Source of the DNA: Pyxicephalus adspersus
Lineage: Eukaryota > Chordata > Amphibia > Anura > Pyxicephalidae
NCBI RefSeq assembly: GCF_032062135.1
Contig: NC_092858.1
Span: forward strand, 129,633,140 to 129,697,139
DNA length: 64,000 nt
Direction: 5' to 3'
Shown: positions 26,211 to 36,838 of the stretch, in pieces
Numbering within the stretch: position 1 is the stretch's first letter
Layout of the letters: each line of letters opens with the position of its first letter
The notes under the pieces: model-generated
Databases searched by the model: none
Told to the model about the DNA's origin: nothing
What the model saw: the letters and a program-made list of their open reading frames with translations, nothing else
Translations under genes and position numbers: made by a program

Positions 26211-27420
26211 CCAGAGGGTGCTGAGAAGTTCCTGGCTTTGCCCCCTTCCAGATTAAATAGAAGAATGAGCATGGCGTATATGACAGCCTAATATCTTAGT
26301 ATGTAACTGTGCAAATATCAGGTCTTTGCCATTCTTAAAACTGTTGTTTCTTTTAGTGAGAAGCTGTGATGGCAGAGGCACAAGCAAGTTTCACGTTGTT
26401 GGAGTTACGGGCTGTCATGAAGTTTTTGTTTCTCCAGGGAAAGTCAGCAAAGGACATTCACACTGAGATGTCACAAACACTGGGGGAGAAGTGTCCTTCC
26501 TACATCATTTTCAAAACCTGGATATCTCGTTTCAAGACTGGGCATTTCACCGCTGAACATGAGCCCCGCAGTGGGCGCCCCCCAACCTCAACTCACCCGG
26601 CAACCTGCGATTCTGTCCATGAGCTGATTATTGTGGACTGGTGAATATCTGCAAAATAGATAGCCCAGATACTTATCTGTATTATCACCACTATCCTGGA
26701 CATGCGCAAGCTTTCAGCGAAGTGGGTGCTGAAATGTTTAAACAGTGATCAGAAGAAGGAACAAAGCTGCACAGGACTTTTTGGCTAGGTTAGTGACTGG
26801 GGATGAAACCTGGCTCTACATCTATGATCCTGAAACAAAGGAACAGTCAAAGGAATGGCGCCACAGCGGGTCCCCGCGGCCGAAGAAGTTCCGAACCCAG
26901 AAATCGGCCAGTTAGGTAATGGCGTCCGTTTTCTGGGACAAAGGTGGTATTCTGTTGGTTGACTACCTACCTCAGGGCTCTAGTATCACCTGACAGTATT
27001 ATGCTATCCTTCTGGACCAGCTGAAAGAGCCAATTAAGACGAAACACCGTGGAAAGTTGACCAAAGGGATCCTTTTTTTGCAAGACAATGCACCTGCGCA
27101 CACGTCCAATGTTGTGGCTGCCAAATTTAACACCCTGGGTTTCCAATTAGTCCACCAACCCCCCTACTCACCTTACCTGGCCCCTTCGGACTATTATCTG
27201 TTCCCGAATTTGAAGAAACACCTGAAGAGGCAAGGTTTTGAGGACATTTCTCATGTCAAAGATGCTGCTGAGAGCTGTCCAACCAAAGGACTTTTATTTG
27301 AACGGTCTAGAAAAGCTGCAACTACGCTGTACCAAGTGCATCAGTCTCAGGGGGTAATATGTTGAATAAATGTGGTATTTCATAACTTTGGCTCTCCTAT
27401 TTCTGGGCAAAGCCAGGAAC
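26211..27420 (+). mobile_element. mariner transposon (DD34D), defective
   Basis: The left end CCAGAGGGTGCTGAGAAG follows a TA dinucleotide at 26209-26210, as expected for mariner insertion. GTTCCTGGCTTTGCCC at 26228-26243 is an exact reverse complement of 27405-27420. The outer ~17 bp of the right inverted repeat is absent, because sequence diverges at 27421. The internal region encodes a broken mariner transposase. Full length would be close to the usual ~1.2-1.3 kb. The 3' truncation and broken ORF mean it cannot move by itself. Confidence 0.92.
26366..27365 (+). pseudogene. mariner-family transposase pseudogene
   Basis: Cut-and-paste transposase of the mariner family (TA target). The N-terminal part (26366-26641, about 92 residues) has the helix-turn-helix region, including FLQGKSAKDIHTEMSQ and the linker SGRPPTS, and ends at a TGA. 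The catalytic part is in another frame: VTGDETWLY carries the first Asp (codon 26802-26804), FLQDNAPAHTS the second (27084-27086), and LAPSDYYLFP the third (27189-27191). Exactly 34 residues separate the second and third Asp, the DD34D signature. The triad is intact, but the gene carries at least one frameshift between about 26640 and 26790 and in-frame stops TAG near 26913 and TGA near 26990. The C-terminal frame also diverges after about 27265. Assignment to mariner is firm; the subfamily is not assigned. Confidence 0.93.
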
Positions 27421-28047
27421 CAAACACACAAAGTTCAGGGTTTACCTTAAAACTGAATTAAAAATAAAGTTTGAATAGTTGTTTCTGTTCTGGTGGCTCG
27501 TAATTTTAGTTTTACCTTAACTTTATTCCTGGCTGCATTGGTGATCAGAGTAATCCTAAGTTGTCTACCATTTTATCTAAAGTAAAAACTTTACTTATAG
27601 GTGCATTTTAAAAGCATTTACTTTACTTTTAAAACCACCCAGAAACTTGCAGCTTACATGCCCTTGATTCACTATTACATTGTAAAATAGGTAATAGAAA
27701 ATGTTGGCCTGTTCTTATGAGCTATTCCAAGCATTCATGTACTTATGGACTACATTATGCTTTCGTTTTAACGGCTTTTATATGCCTTGTTTTATTTTAT
27801 ACCAGGTTTGCTTACATGTATATTTGGAAAAAAACAAACCTTTTGTAATATATGCCAAACCAGCCCCTGCACTCTGCTTCCTCTCTTTTTATCCATTTAA
27901 TTAGCAAATATATTAAAGGTAATGATTTACTTTAATTGTAATGCTTAATGAATGAAAATCCTGTTCTTTCATTTTTAACAATTTCTCAGCTGGTACAAGA
28001 CAAGACACAGATGTCTTATCAGATAAATGGTTTAACACCACTAGTTT
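27421..28047. other. unannotated DNA
   Basis: No supported gene. The 67-codon frame at 27701-27904 has no recognised domain. Confidence 0.45.
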
Positions 28048-28458
28048 GGCTACGTACTCACGTGCAATATTTATCATTGGAAACGAACGAATAACAACCG
28101 ATAATTGTTAACAAAAAAAGTGAACAACGACGCCGATGAATGAGCAATGCCTCTTGAAACGAACGGCCGTCCCGGTGGATCGGATGGGGCGACGATCGTT
28201 CGCAATCTTTTGTGTGTACGCTTGTTTAGTGATTGTGGATTGTTCTGTGATACACTTTCTTCTGTACATGTCAATTCCTGCATCATTCAAACAATCTTAT
28301 CTAGTGTGTGTACATTATTGATGGAATATATTTGAACGATCGTATCGTTTCAACATGTACAGAATTGTGCACAATACGATTATTCAAAATAATCCTAAAT
28401 AATCTTTGAGTGGTCGCTAATCGGTTGTTTTCTAATTATTGCATGTGTGTATGTAGCC
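28048..28458. mobile_element. Harbinger-like MITE, 411 bp
   Basis: Left end GGCTACGTACTCACGTGCAA and right end TTGCATGTGTGTATGTAGCC are inverted terminal repeats with few mismatches. Flanking TTT on both sides (28045-28047 and 28459-28461) could be a 3-bp target duplication, as in PIF/Harbinger elements. The ends resemble those of the 331-bp pair at 45856 and 48051. All overlapping ORFs at 28074-28335 are chance frames. Confidence 0.75.
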
Positions 28459-29205
28459 TTTGGCTCAGTTTTTTAAGATCACATATCCATAACTTCTATT
28501 CAACTGTAAAATAAAAACCTTCCTTTAATAATATAAATGCGTATTTATTGTAATCATATAGCATATGCAATAATATGCAAATGACAGTTAGATAAGGTAC
28601 ACATAATTAGCACACAAACTTAATTTTTTACTAAAGAGCAGCAAATATTAGTGTAAGCTATTTCTTGAAAATACCAGAAGAATCTTCCTTTAGCAATTAA
28701 ACTATTAAGAACTAATACAATTTAAACACTGTAATAAGTTAAATATATTTCAATTATTAATATTTAAATATTTTGCTTTTTTTTTAATGTTTATTACATT
28801 TTTAAGTTATACATTTAAAGATTCATAAGCTTGTTATTTTTTTAGTTTATAGAATGCATAGAAATTAAATCATTTTTTCAAGCTAATATCAACAAAAGAA
28901 AGGCTATTTTTTTGTAAAAAAAGAATTTATGCATTAAAGTGTAATCTTAAATTTGAACTATTAAAAAAAAATGAATAAAAAGAAAGATGAAGAGTAACAG
29001 CTGAGTTTTTTTGGTGGCAAATGTATTTTTTGAGAGTGACAAAATCAGCAAAAATACATTTTCATATAATAAATAGGTCACCTTAAGGGTCCATACCCCA
29101 TTAACCTTTTGGGTTTTTTGTACCACTTTATTTCTATTAGTAAGTTCAAAGAAGTGAGTTCCAAAATAAAGTGGTCAGAGTCTCAGAGTCTCTCAGTGAT
29201 CTGTG
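28459..29205. other. very AT-rich unannotated DNA
   Basis: Long A/T-rich tract with homopolymer runs. Nothing recognised. Confidence 0.5.
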
Positions 29206-29494
29206 TCCAGTCGGTCCTTACTCCTTCGTCCCATCACAGGCTGGATTCGGGTTTCTGGAAAATTAAAAAAAAATGGCTGTAGAGAAAAAAAAAAGGCCCC
29301 TGCACATGCCTGATCTACATGACATAGGTATCTCGGGAAGCTGCAGGCTTTGCATTCAGTCGTGGAGGTAAAGATGGAAGAGGAGGGGTTATTACAAAGA
29401 TTGTTTTGAAAAAAAAACAATTTTTTACTTCATATAAAATAGTTATCTATTTTTTATACAAAGTAAAAAATGTGGTGATAGCTTCACTTTAATG
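29206..29494 (-). repeat. dispersed repeat, family shared with 41893-42116
   Basis: On the minus strand it begins AAAGTGAAGCTATCACCAC, then TTTGTATAAAAAATAGATAAC and TATTTTAT. This matches the plus-strand segment at 41893-41955 (AAAGCAGAACTATCATCAAA, ATAGATAACTATTTTTT...). The GC-richer part around 29300-29390 is less clearly shared. Probably a non-autonomous element; the ends are uncertain. Confidence 0.45.
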
Positions 29495-30731
29495 ACAAAG
29501 TTGTCACTAAATAAACAGCCCATAGCAAGAATGTAAAAAACTGCTCTGGTGCACTTAAAACTAAGAAAATATTTATGCCTGGAGTAATGCTTTATTATTG
29601 TAACATAGAGTAACAACATTTCAGCTCCCAGAATGGGGCCACAAAATATTTCCTGAAGTATTTATTTGCAAAATAAAATAAGGAAGTGTTACTTTTATCA
29701 GCTGGAGAACAGTTGGGGTCCTGTTCATTTTCACATAGAAAGAGTGTGAGGACTGCATATGACCCAAGAAGTTGGATATGCCCAATCTACAAACAATAAT
29801 ATACCACTTTTGTAGGAAATGACCCTTTAATGCATTTATCTACCCCCAAAATTGAAAAGGATTCACTTTAAAGATTTTCAGTGGCTATTTCTTAATATTC
29901 ATGGTAATAAATCCTATTTTTATGATAGAGAATATTATGAATAAATATATAAAGTTATCTCAGTAATCTTCTTGGAATATTTCAACAGCTTTTAATATTT
30001 TAAAGCCCAATAAAATAGTTATAGTTGCTCTTGGCAGAACATTAGATGGAGTATAGCTGGCTGTGCTGTTTTATTTACAATAAGTCCAGAGCTAGTTCCC
30101 CTTAAAAAATTAATCATTAAAATTTGTATATATATTGAACTACATTTTCCTAAAATCTGTAAAGTATTTAAAATATTAAGTGGATGAGGTTTCAAATCTC
30201 AATGTAGTGAATTTCCAGAACCCTCTTGGGACTTGTGAGTCTTGGATTTTAACTTTGTAGACAAGGCCTCCCATGTAGAGCCGTGTAATGCCAAGGTATA
30301 ACTGACACCACTATAGGTAGGCAGGAAAAGATTGTACCTTTTTATGCATATATTCATTTTAGTAAGTGGATTTACACAATTTCTGAATTAAACATTAAAT
30401 ATTGAATATCTGTGTAGGAATAAAATACATGTAACAGAATTCTTAGAGCCTGAAATTAAACTGCTAATCTGTAGGCAGATTTACAAAATAACATTTAAAG
30501 TGTATGCAAACTTTTTTTATAGTTTGGAATAATGCGTGTTAGTGTTATTAGAGCATGCATTAGGTTGGTTTTGCAATCTGTGCCCCCACTGAGAAGTTTC
30601 ACCTCTTTATGTGTCCTGAGTACCAAGTCACCATGTAGTCACCAAGTGCACTTTTAGAATTGTACTGCCTACACATATTTTTTTAATCAAATGAATCTTC
30701 TGCTTTTGAAAAAAAAATACTTTTTTATGGT
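29495..30731. other. unannotated DNA
   Basis: No gene or repeat family recognised. Confidence 0.45.
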
Positions 30732-30839
30732 ACAGGTAGTCCTCGGGTTACATATGAGATAGGGACTGTAGGTTTGCTCTTAAGTTGAATTTGTATATAA
30801 GTCGGAACAGGAACAATATTTTAATAAGTAGATAATAAA
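30732..30839. mobile_element. duplicated left end of ACAGGTAGTCC element
   Basis: ACAGGTAGTCCTCGGGTTAC...GTCGGAACAGGAAC matches the left ~95 bp of the full element that begins again at 30924. The copy is broken off after TTTTAATAAG. Confidence 0.85.
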
Positions 30840-30923
30840 CATTCACCAAACATTCACTGCAGGTGTATCTTCCTGGTGCATTTTCAAATACAGCAAATTC
30901 CTGATCTGCAGTGAATGATTTGT
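30840..30923. repeat. leader block with 12-bp inverted repeat (second locus)
   Basis: CATTCACTGCAG at 30851-30862 and its complement at 30906-30917. The block is nearly identical to 17011-17106 and again stands immediately 5' of an ACAGGTAGTCC terminus. Confidence 0.8.
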
Positions 30924-31408
30924 ACAGGTAGTCCCCGGGTTACATACGAGATATGGACAGTAGGTTAGTTCTTAGGTTGAACTTGTATGTTAGTCGGAAC
31001 AGGTACATTATTTTAATAAATGCAATTAGGACAGATGTTTGACTCAACATATTATTAGGCAGCATGGTGTCAGTTACTGTATAAAATCCTCACTGTAAGT
31101 TAATCACTAACAAAGCAAAAAAAAAAAAACTTTATAAAGCCTAGACTTTCATTAACTTCTGGAGCAGGCTGGGTTTGATATGCAAAAAGAAACAACTGCA
31201 GAGTTTATGTTGGTCATTAAAGAGTTACAAGAGCTTTCAGAAATAGCTCAGTCTCAGCTGTGTTTAGCAAAAGATTTCTTCTGCAAGTCATGCAAACCGC
31301 CCCTTCCCCCATCCAAGTCTCCGTCCTGCACAGTAAGGAGCAGGGAAGCCCTGTTCGTATCTAGGAGTCATCCATATGTCGGATGTCCTTAACCCAGGGA
31401 GTACCTGT
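30924..31408. mobile_element. ACAGGTAGTCCCCGGGTT TIR element (copy 2)
   Basis: The left terminus ACAGGTAGTCCCCGGGTTAC and right terminus TTAACCCAGGGAGTACCTGT are inverted with about 16 of 19 matches. At 485 bp it is non-coding and colinear with 17107-17567. The ORFs at 31180 and 31288 are shadows within it. Confidence 0.88.
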
Positions 31409-31660
31409 TTTTTATTGCATTTTATGTAATGCATGCAACACAGCAGAGAATCAGGGCAATGCTGGAACCTTTGCCAGCTTTTTTTTTGTTTACTCCCTAG
31501 TTCAAATTTTCCCTCACTGTCTGTCTGGTAAAGAGTGTCCCCTAGAATATAAAGTGAAGTAAAAACAAAGCCCTGGAGTGCAACCAAACATGGCCGGATT
31601 CTAACCTTTCCTCATTCTATCCAAAACTAAAATAAAATATTTTAGGTACATAGGAATAAT
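31409..31660. other. unannotated DNA
   Basis: Nothing recognised. Confidence 0.4.
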
Positions 31661-31861
31661 TTAGAGGTGGCCAAAAGGGCCACAATGAATTTTAAAATTT
31701 GACAAATGGGCTGGGCCAATATCAGATGGATTGAGAATGTTTTTATGAACTTATACAAAATAAATCACCTTTTTTTGCCAGTGGACCATTTTGTACCAAT
31801 ATTTGAGGGGCTGGATGTAAAAGCCCAAGGACATACGGCCCATAGTTTTCCCATGTCTGGT
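31661..31861. mobile_element. hAT-like non-autonomous fragment
   Basis: TTAGAGGTGGCCAAAAGGGCC at left, and on the complement of the right end CCAGACATGGGAAAACTATG followed by GGGCC, the CAtGGGCAAACT/GGGCC pattern typical of hAT-type ends. No transposase is present. Confidence 0.5.
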
Positions 31862-32174
31862 ATAGATAAAAGATATGTATCCTAAAAGGATATCTAAATC
31901 CAATAGCAAACATTATTCAAACTAGGTCTATTTCTTTTTGTTAGGTATCAGTGATTAGGTCTCTGTTACCTTTTAACTATTTAAGAGTGCTCTTCAACAA
32001 TACTGACGTAGTGACCATTGGATATTGAGCCAAACTGAATTCTAAGCAGTAAATCGGTTTGAAAGGGGTTAGAAACTAAGAAACCTCATCACACGCACGG
32101 CTCCAATACTTTTAGAGCTGCCCCGACTCTCTGGAATGGTCTTACTTAGTAAATCCACAGTGACACCCAAAATA
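31862..32174. other. unannotated DNA
   Basis: Nothing recognised. Confidence 0.4.
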
Positions 32175-32286
32175 GCCAAAATGATCATTGTGATTACTTA
32201 AATTGACCTTAGGGCCACAAATTGGAAAACCCCATGCAATCTCTGGAAGAACCCTTGGTTCCACGAAACTCTAGTTAGGAAACACC
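32175..32286 (-). mobile_element. hAT-like MITE fragment (CAACCAGGGTTC family, diverged)
   Basis: Shares ATGATCATTG, CACAAATTG, CTCTGGAAGAACCC and AACTCTAGTTAGGAAACAC, in the same order, with the copy at 46720-47003. It is decayed and truncated. Confidence 0.55.
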
Positions 32287-33570
32287 AGTCAATTGCATGT
32301 AGGTTTATGTTAAGTACCCACTTTCATTTACTGTTTCCCAAAGTGACTGAACATGATTGTTTTTGTGACAGTTCCTGAACAATGCCTGTAAAGGTTTTTG
32401 ACAATGTTGAAAATCCAACATGGGGGACCACAAATGACCTTCTCAATGACATCTGGAGACTCCTGTACAAACACTATAGATTTTCACAGAAAGGCACTCA
32501 TGATAAATCATTTTGGGGAACATTCTACTGTTTGCTTTTTATTCCTTAATAAGTCATATTGTGAGTAGTGTGATTTTAAATATCATTTATTCACAAGGGA
32601 GAAAGAAAATGTAGAAATATGATTTCTCTTTTGCATACTAAATCTTATGATTTATATACTTATTTTTTTCATTATTCATGTTTTTTTTCTCTCCTGCTTA
32701 TCATAGTAATTTTTACATGATTGTGCTCCTATATGCTGCACTGTCTATTATGTATTTTGCATTTTGTGCCTTTGAAGAAAAGTAAGGAGAGCTGCACTAC
32801 ATTGTTGTAAGCATACTATTTCCATTTCAATACAAGAATGTAATTCATGTCATATGCATTGTCCTGTACCAGAGAACATGAAGGCTACCTTATGTACGTA
32901 ATTAAACCCTGTCCAAAATTTGTTATGGTATCATGTAAGCTGCTAGAAAAGGCATTACAGCAGCATATTGAACAGACATTCAGCATGTCAAGTACCCACT
33001 TATCAACTCATTTTCACTTCAAACATGCCAGACCTTGCACAGATAAGCTGCCTTCTACGGTCAGAGTATCTAAGTTGAACTACATCCCTTGCAAGAGGTC
33101 TGCACATCTACATATGACATCACTTCTAGTGTTATATAAATAAGTCAGACTGTATACAGTCTCTGGGAAGTTAATAGCTCTGGACATCATGGAGGTATTG
33201 TTCTTTTTACATCGGCCAATTAAGAATTTGATACCAAGATATACTTTATACAGATGCTAGAGAGTGTTTTCAATTCATTTTTTATACATCAGATAACTCT
33301 GTTAAACAAAACAATTATAGTTCAATGGCTGAGTAAGTGTATGAAACTTGTCGAGATAACCCAGGGCTTTAAAATTACATTCAAGAATATAATCCAATGC
33401 AGAACTTTATTCTGTATATTGCAATAATCATTCTACTATGGCTCTGTGTTCTGTCTTGAAATGTAAATTCTGCTTTCACTCCGCACAACAAAAGACCTCC
33501 CATATGCTATGTGTTATAAAAGCAAGACTTCATTCACAGACAGCATATATGCAGTAAACGTTCATTATAA
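32287..33570. other. unannotated DNA
   Basis: No gene recognised. The 98-codon frame at 32847-33143 lacks any identifiable domain. Positions 33370-33560 are unique-looking. Confidence 0.4.
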
Positions 33571-33753
33571 ATGTTGGTGTTGCACTTAAAGTAGAGTTGG
33601 TAGTATGTTCATGTTGCATCTTCAGACATAGATGGTAGTATGTTGGTGTTGCATCTACAATTGATCTGGTAGTATGTGGGCATAGCATCTTTAAATATGG
33701 TAATATGTTGAATGTGTTGAATCTACAAAAGAGCTGGTTGGTGTTGCATTTGC
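33571..33753. repeat. degenerate ~34-bp tandem repeat
   Basis: GGTAGTATGTT-like words start at 33599, 33634, 33668, 33699 and 33736 (spacings 35, 34, 31, 37), each followed by a GTGTTGCATCT-like word. About five to six imperfect units. Confidence 0.75.
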
Positions 33754-35118
33754 TTTATTTCAGGATTTCCTCACTTTCAAAAGTCATAGATACCCACAGT
33801 TACGGCAAAGTATGTCAATAAATTTGTTCTGCCTTCCTGATGAACTTTGGTGTGCTTTTTCATGCTATCTTGCATGCTATCCCTATTCTTCCTTTTGGCA
33901 TTGGTCTTTGTTGCTCTTGTATTTGAGTTTATCCTCGGTATTGTTCACTTTTTTTTTTCTAAATCTTATTAAAAAATCCTATTGATGTAATTTGATGATT
34001 CAGATCACAGTAAGTAGAAAAATTTGTATGCTTTATACATTTTTATATATCACAACATTATTGCCCAGTCATAACTTTAAAGTAGATAGTTTCTTTAGTA
34101 AATGGAAATGAAGTACCTTCCGACCTAAAATAAATATAAGCTTCTGGAATAGCTGTCCCTTTTTATCATTAACATATATATATACTATACAATGAAATCA
34201 AGCATTGTTTTTGCCACAGTTATTCTCCTGAGATTTCTTTCATTTTTCATCACCATCTTCTATTTGGAGTCAAATCTCTCCTGGAGAGTTGGCCCCTTAT
34301 GACAAGACACTAGATCTTGGGTGTGCACAGTTGAGGGTCTGATGAGTTTAGTGACTTAGACAATACATCAAGAAATCTTCTATGAACATTGCCAGCTAAA
34401 AAAAAAAGAATATTCTGAGTTTTGCTACCTGCTGTTTCTGGTGTTTCTGAAATATGCTTATGAGAGAACCTGTAACCAGGTCATGTAGAGCAAAGTTTTT
34501 TTAAGCAATCCCTCATTTAACCCTTTGTAGCTATAGGCATTGTGAAATAATTCATCTTTAAAGGAATTGATATTGAAACCTTGTATGTACACAAACACCA
34601 AAAACTCATAGGTTGTTAGAAAATTAGCTCAGGTTTTTTAAAGATCGTTAAGAATAAATTACTGCACAATACAAGCAGCTGGTGAAGTCACTGATGGCTT
34701 GTTTTAAAGCTAATATTTTGCTTTTTCCTATATGTGTAAATATTGTATAGCTTAGGCATAGATGCACTTTAAAAGCCAAGATACATATATATATATTTAT
34801 GTTTTCGATAATATGGGAAATGATTAAACTTCTGTCAATTGGCAATGCTGTCTGTCACCCTACTGATAGGACCTTTTTCTCTAGATAGGAAGTATGATGG
34901 CTGCCATTACTGATATCTTTTTCTAAAATGTATATCTCCTAGCGTCTGCTAATCAGTGTTATTTGTTTTTCTTCTGAATCTCTGATAGGAATATATATGT
35001 AGGTTAGGAGTTCCGCCCTCCCTCTAAATTTCCTGATCTGCATGTTCCAGAATGTTGTTCTTCAGAGTATATAAACCAGACAGCCAGGCAACTAGAATTG
35101 TAAGAGGAATGTTGGTAA
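33754..35118. other. unannotated DNA
   Basis: No gene or family recognised. Short AT microsatellites near 34172 and 34783. Confidence 0.4.
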
Positions 35119-35133
35119 AAACATATTTCCTTT
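35119..35133. repeat. probable TSD, left (15 bp)
   Basis: AAACATATTTCCTTT compares with AAACATATGTCTTTT at 35546-35560; 13 of 15 positions agree. Confidence 0.6.
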
Positions 35134-35545
35134 ACTAGGGGCAGCTGCAGTTTATTGGCTGTCCTCTCCTTAGTGGCCAAAAAAACAATACTACATAAAT
35201 GGCTGGACCCAAATCCACCGACACTTGGGCTTTTTCAGGAAAAATTGGGATATGTTTTCAGAATGGCCTGGACCGAGGCATCTCTGGATAAGGAAACCAA
35301 GGTGGGGAAATTTTTTGAAATATGGGAATCCTATATAGAGACCCAGTCCCCTTAAATAAAACATCAGATTATGTCTACCTTTGAACATACCTCCTGGTTT
35401 AGTTTAGTTTTCCTTGTTTTTTTAATTTATTCCATGATATTTTTCTACACATTTGTCTATTTTATGTCAATCTATTTGTTATAACCCTGATGTTGTTTTG
35501 TTTTTATTTGTTTTTAATGAAACATCCTTCAATAAAAAGTAAAAT
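35134..35545 (+). mobile_element. 5'-truncated L1-type LINE, ORF2 C-terminus plus 3' UTR
   Basis: A 412-bp insertion. Its first part is open in one frame to the stop at 35353-35355, about 73 residues, ending the ORF2 polyprotein of an L1/Tx1-like LINE. The recognisable pattern is AKKTILHKWLDPNPPTL (about residues 16-32), then a helical segment and VGKFFEIWESY, which matches the family's AAKxxIxxxWxxxxPPTL...F..IW ending. The T-rich 3' UTR ends with AATAAAAAGTAAAATA. The reverse-transcriptase and endonuclease domains are absent, so this is a dead retrotransposition product. It is bounded by a probable 15-bp TSD with two mismatches, so it is older than the 17816 insertion. Confidence 0.85.
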
Positions 35546-35560
35546 AAACATATGTCTTTT
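35546..35560. repeat. probable TSD, right (15 bp)
   Basis: Pairs with 35119-35133 with two mismatches. Confidence 0.6.
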
Positions 35561-36625
35561 TATATTATTTATTTAGGGTATGCTAAAGCTGAAGATATGG
35601 GCTCTGGGCTGCTTTTCTTGGCTTTTCTATGCATACCAGTAACATCTGTTTATTTGTGTTCTAGTATCATTGAATTCCAGTAGACAAATCAGATGGTGAA
35701 TATTATGTGAGACATAAAAACAAGATTTGCCATACCTATAAGGGATTATTTTAGGCAACAACTTTTTTTTTCCTGTTTCAATACCATTCATAACGGTACA
35801 TAAATTTCATAATTACAAATTACATAAATCTCTATATATGGGTGATAGATGCATCATTTTGTGTAAGAATAGCCCAAATGGTTTCTTTTCGGTTTTCAAT
35901 GTTTATCAGTGCAAATAAATGGGTGACTCCCCTAAATGACGACACAGCAAAACCAACTTTGCAGGCCAACCATTTAAAACAAAGTAAAAAAGGATTTGCC
36001 TGGATATAAAAAAAAAATTATAAAGGGGTTAGTTTTAGAAAGGAACACATCACATCATAAAACAAGAACTTTTTGCCTATTTGGATTTGACTGCAAGTTT
36101 GTTCACAGACAGATTGAAGAAGTATGAAATCTATGTGAAAGTGTTGCTGTAACAGTGATGTCAGCCTTAATATTTAACAAACTCTGAAATACCTTGAAGA
36201 TGAACTTAACACTTTGCATAATTCCATAAGCCCCATATAAAAGAGTTACTAATTAACACTTAACTTTGTGATCCAGCCTTTGGGTTTTCACACTTGCATT
36301 TCCAAATCACACTACTTTTCACATCACCAAAGGGTACTGCCAGAGGATTAGATTCACATAAATAAATGTCTTGTTAAATACTTGAGGATCGCTGACTTGC
36401 AAGGACCAAAGCATATTCAGCTTTTGAGACAGTATGACAGTTGCTCTTTTTTAGTCTACTTTTTTATTTGCAGGACAGAAAGGCTTTATTTCAGTTCTTT
36501 ACAGAAAATAAAATAATCCTAAAATTTAACAAAATAAAAAGAGGTGAAACAGATTTTTTCCAGAATTTTTTTTTTTCATTTGAATTCATTCAATTTAAAA
36601 TTCCAATATATTAGCATTACATTAT
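35561..36625. other. unannotated DNA
   Basis: Nothing recognised. Confidence 0.45.
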
Positions 36626-36838
36626 AGATCTGATTTGTTAAAGCTCTTCAAGACTTCACAAGATAGACTGTTATGGGAGAACCTGGATGATCCAGCAAAC
36701 TTTGAATGGATCTGCTCCAGGATTTGAAACATTTGCCAACTAATTGCAAATTATTTTTAGAAATACATTGCAGGTTTGATTTATCACCCATGATAGTCTA
36801 TCTTATCTGCTCTTGGAGAGCTTTAATAAATTAGGCCT
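36626..36838. mobile_element. palindromic MITE family (copy 6)
   Basis: Termini GATCTGATTTGTTAAAGCTC and GAGCTTTAATAAATTAGGCC. The interior contains ACCTGGATGATCCAGCAAAC and GCAGGTTTGATTTATCACCC. Confidence 0.88.

Noticed and set aside
27057..27365. stand-alone small gene
   Set aside because: It is the C-terminal half of the broken mariner transposase and carries two of its three catalytic Asp residues.
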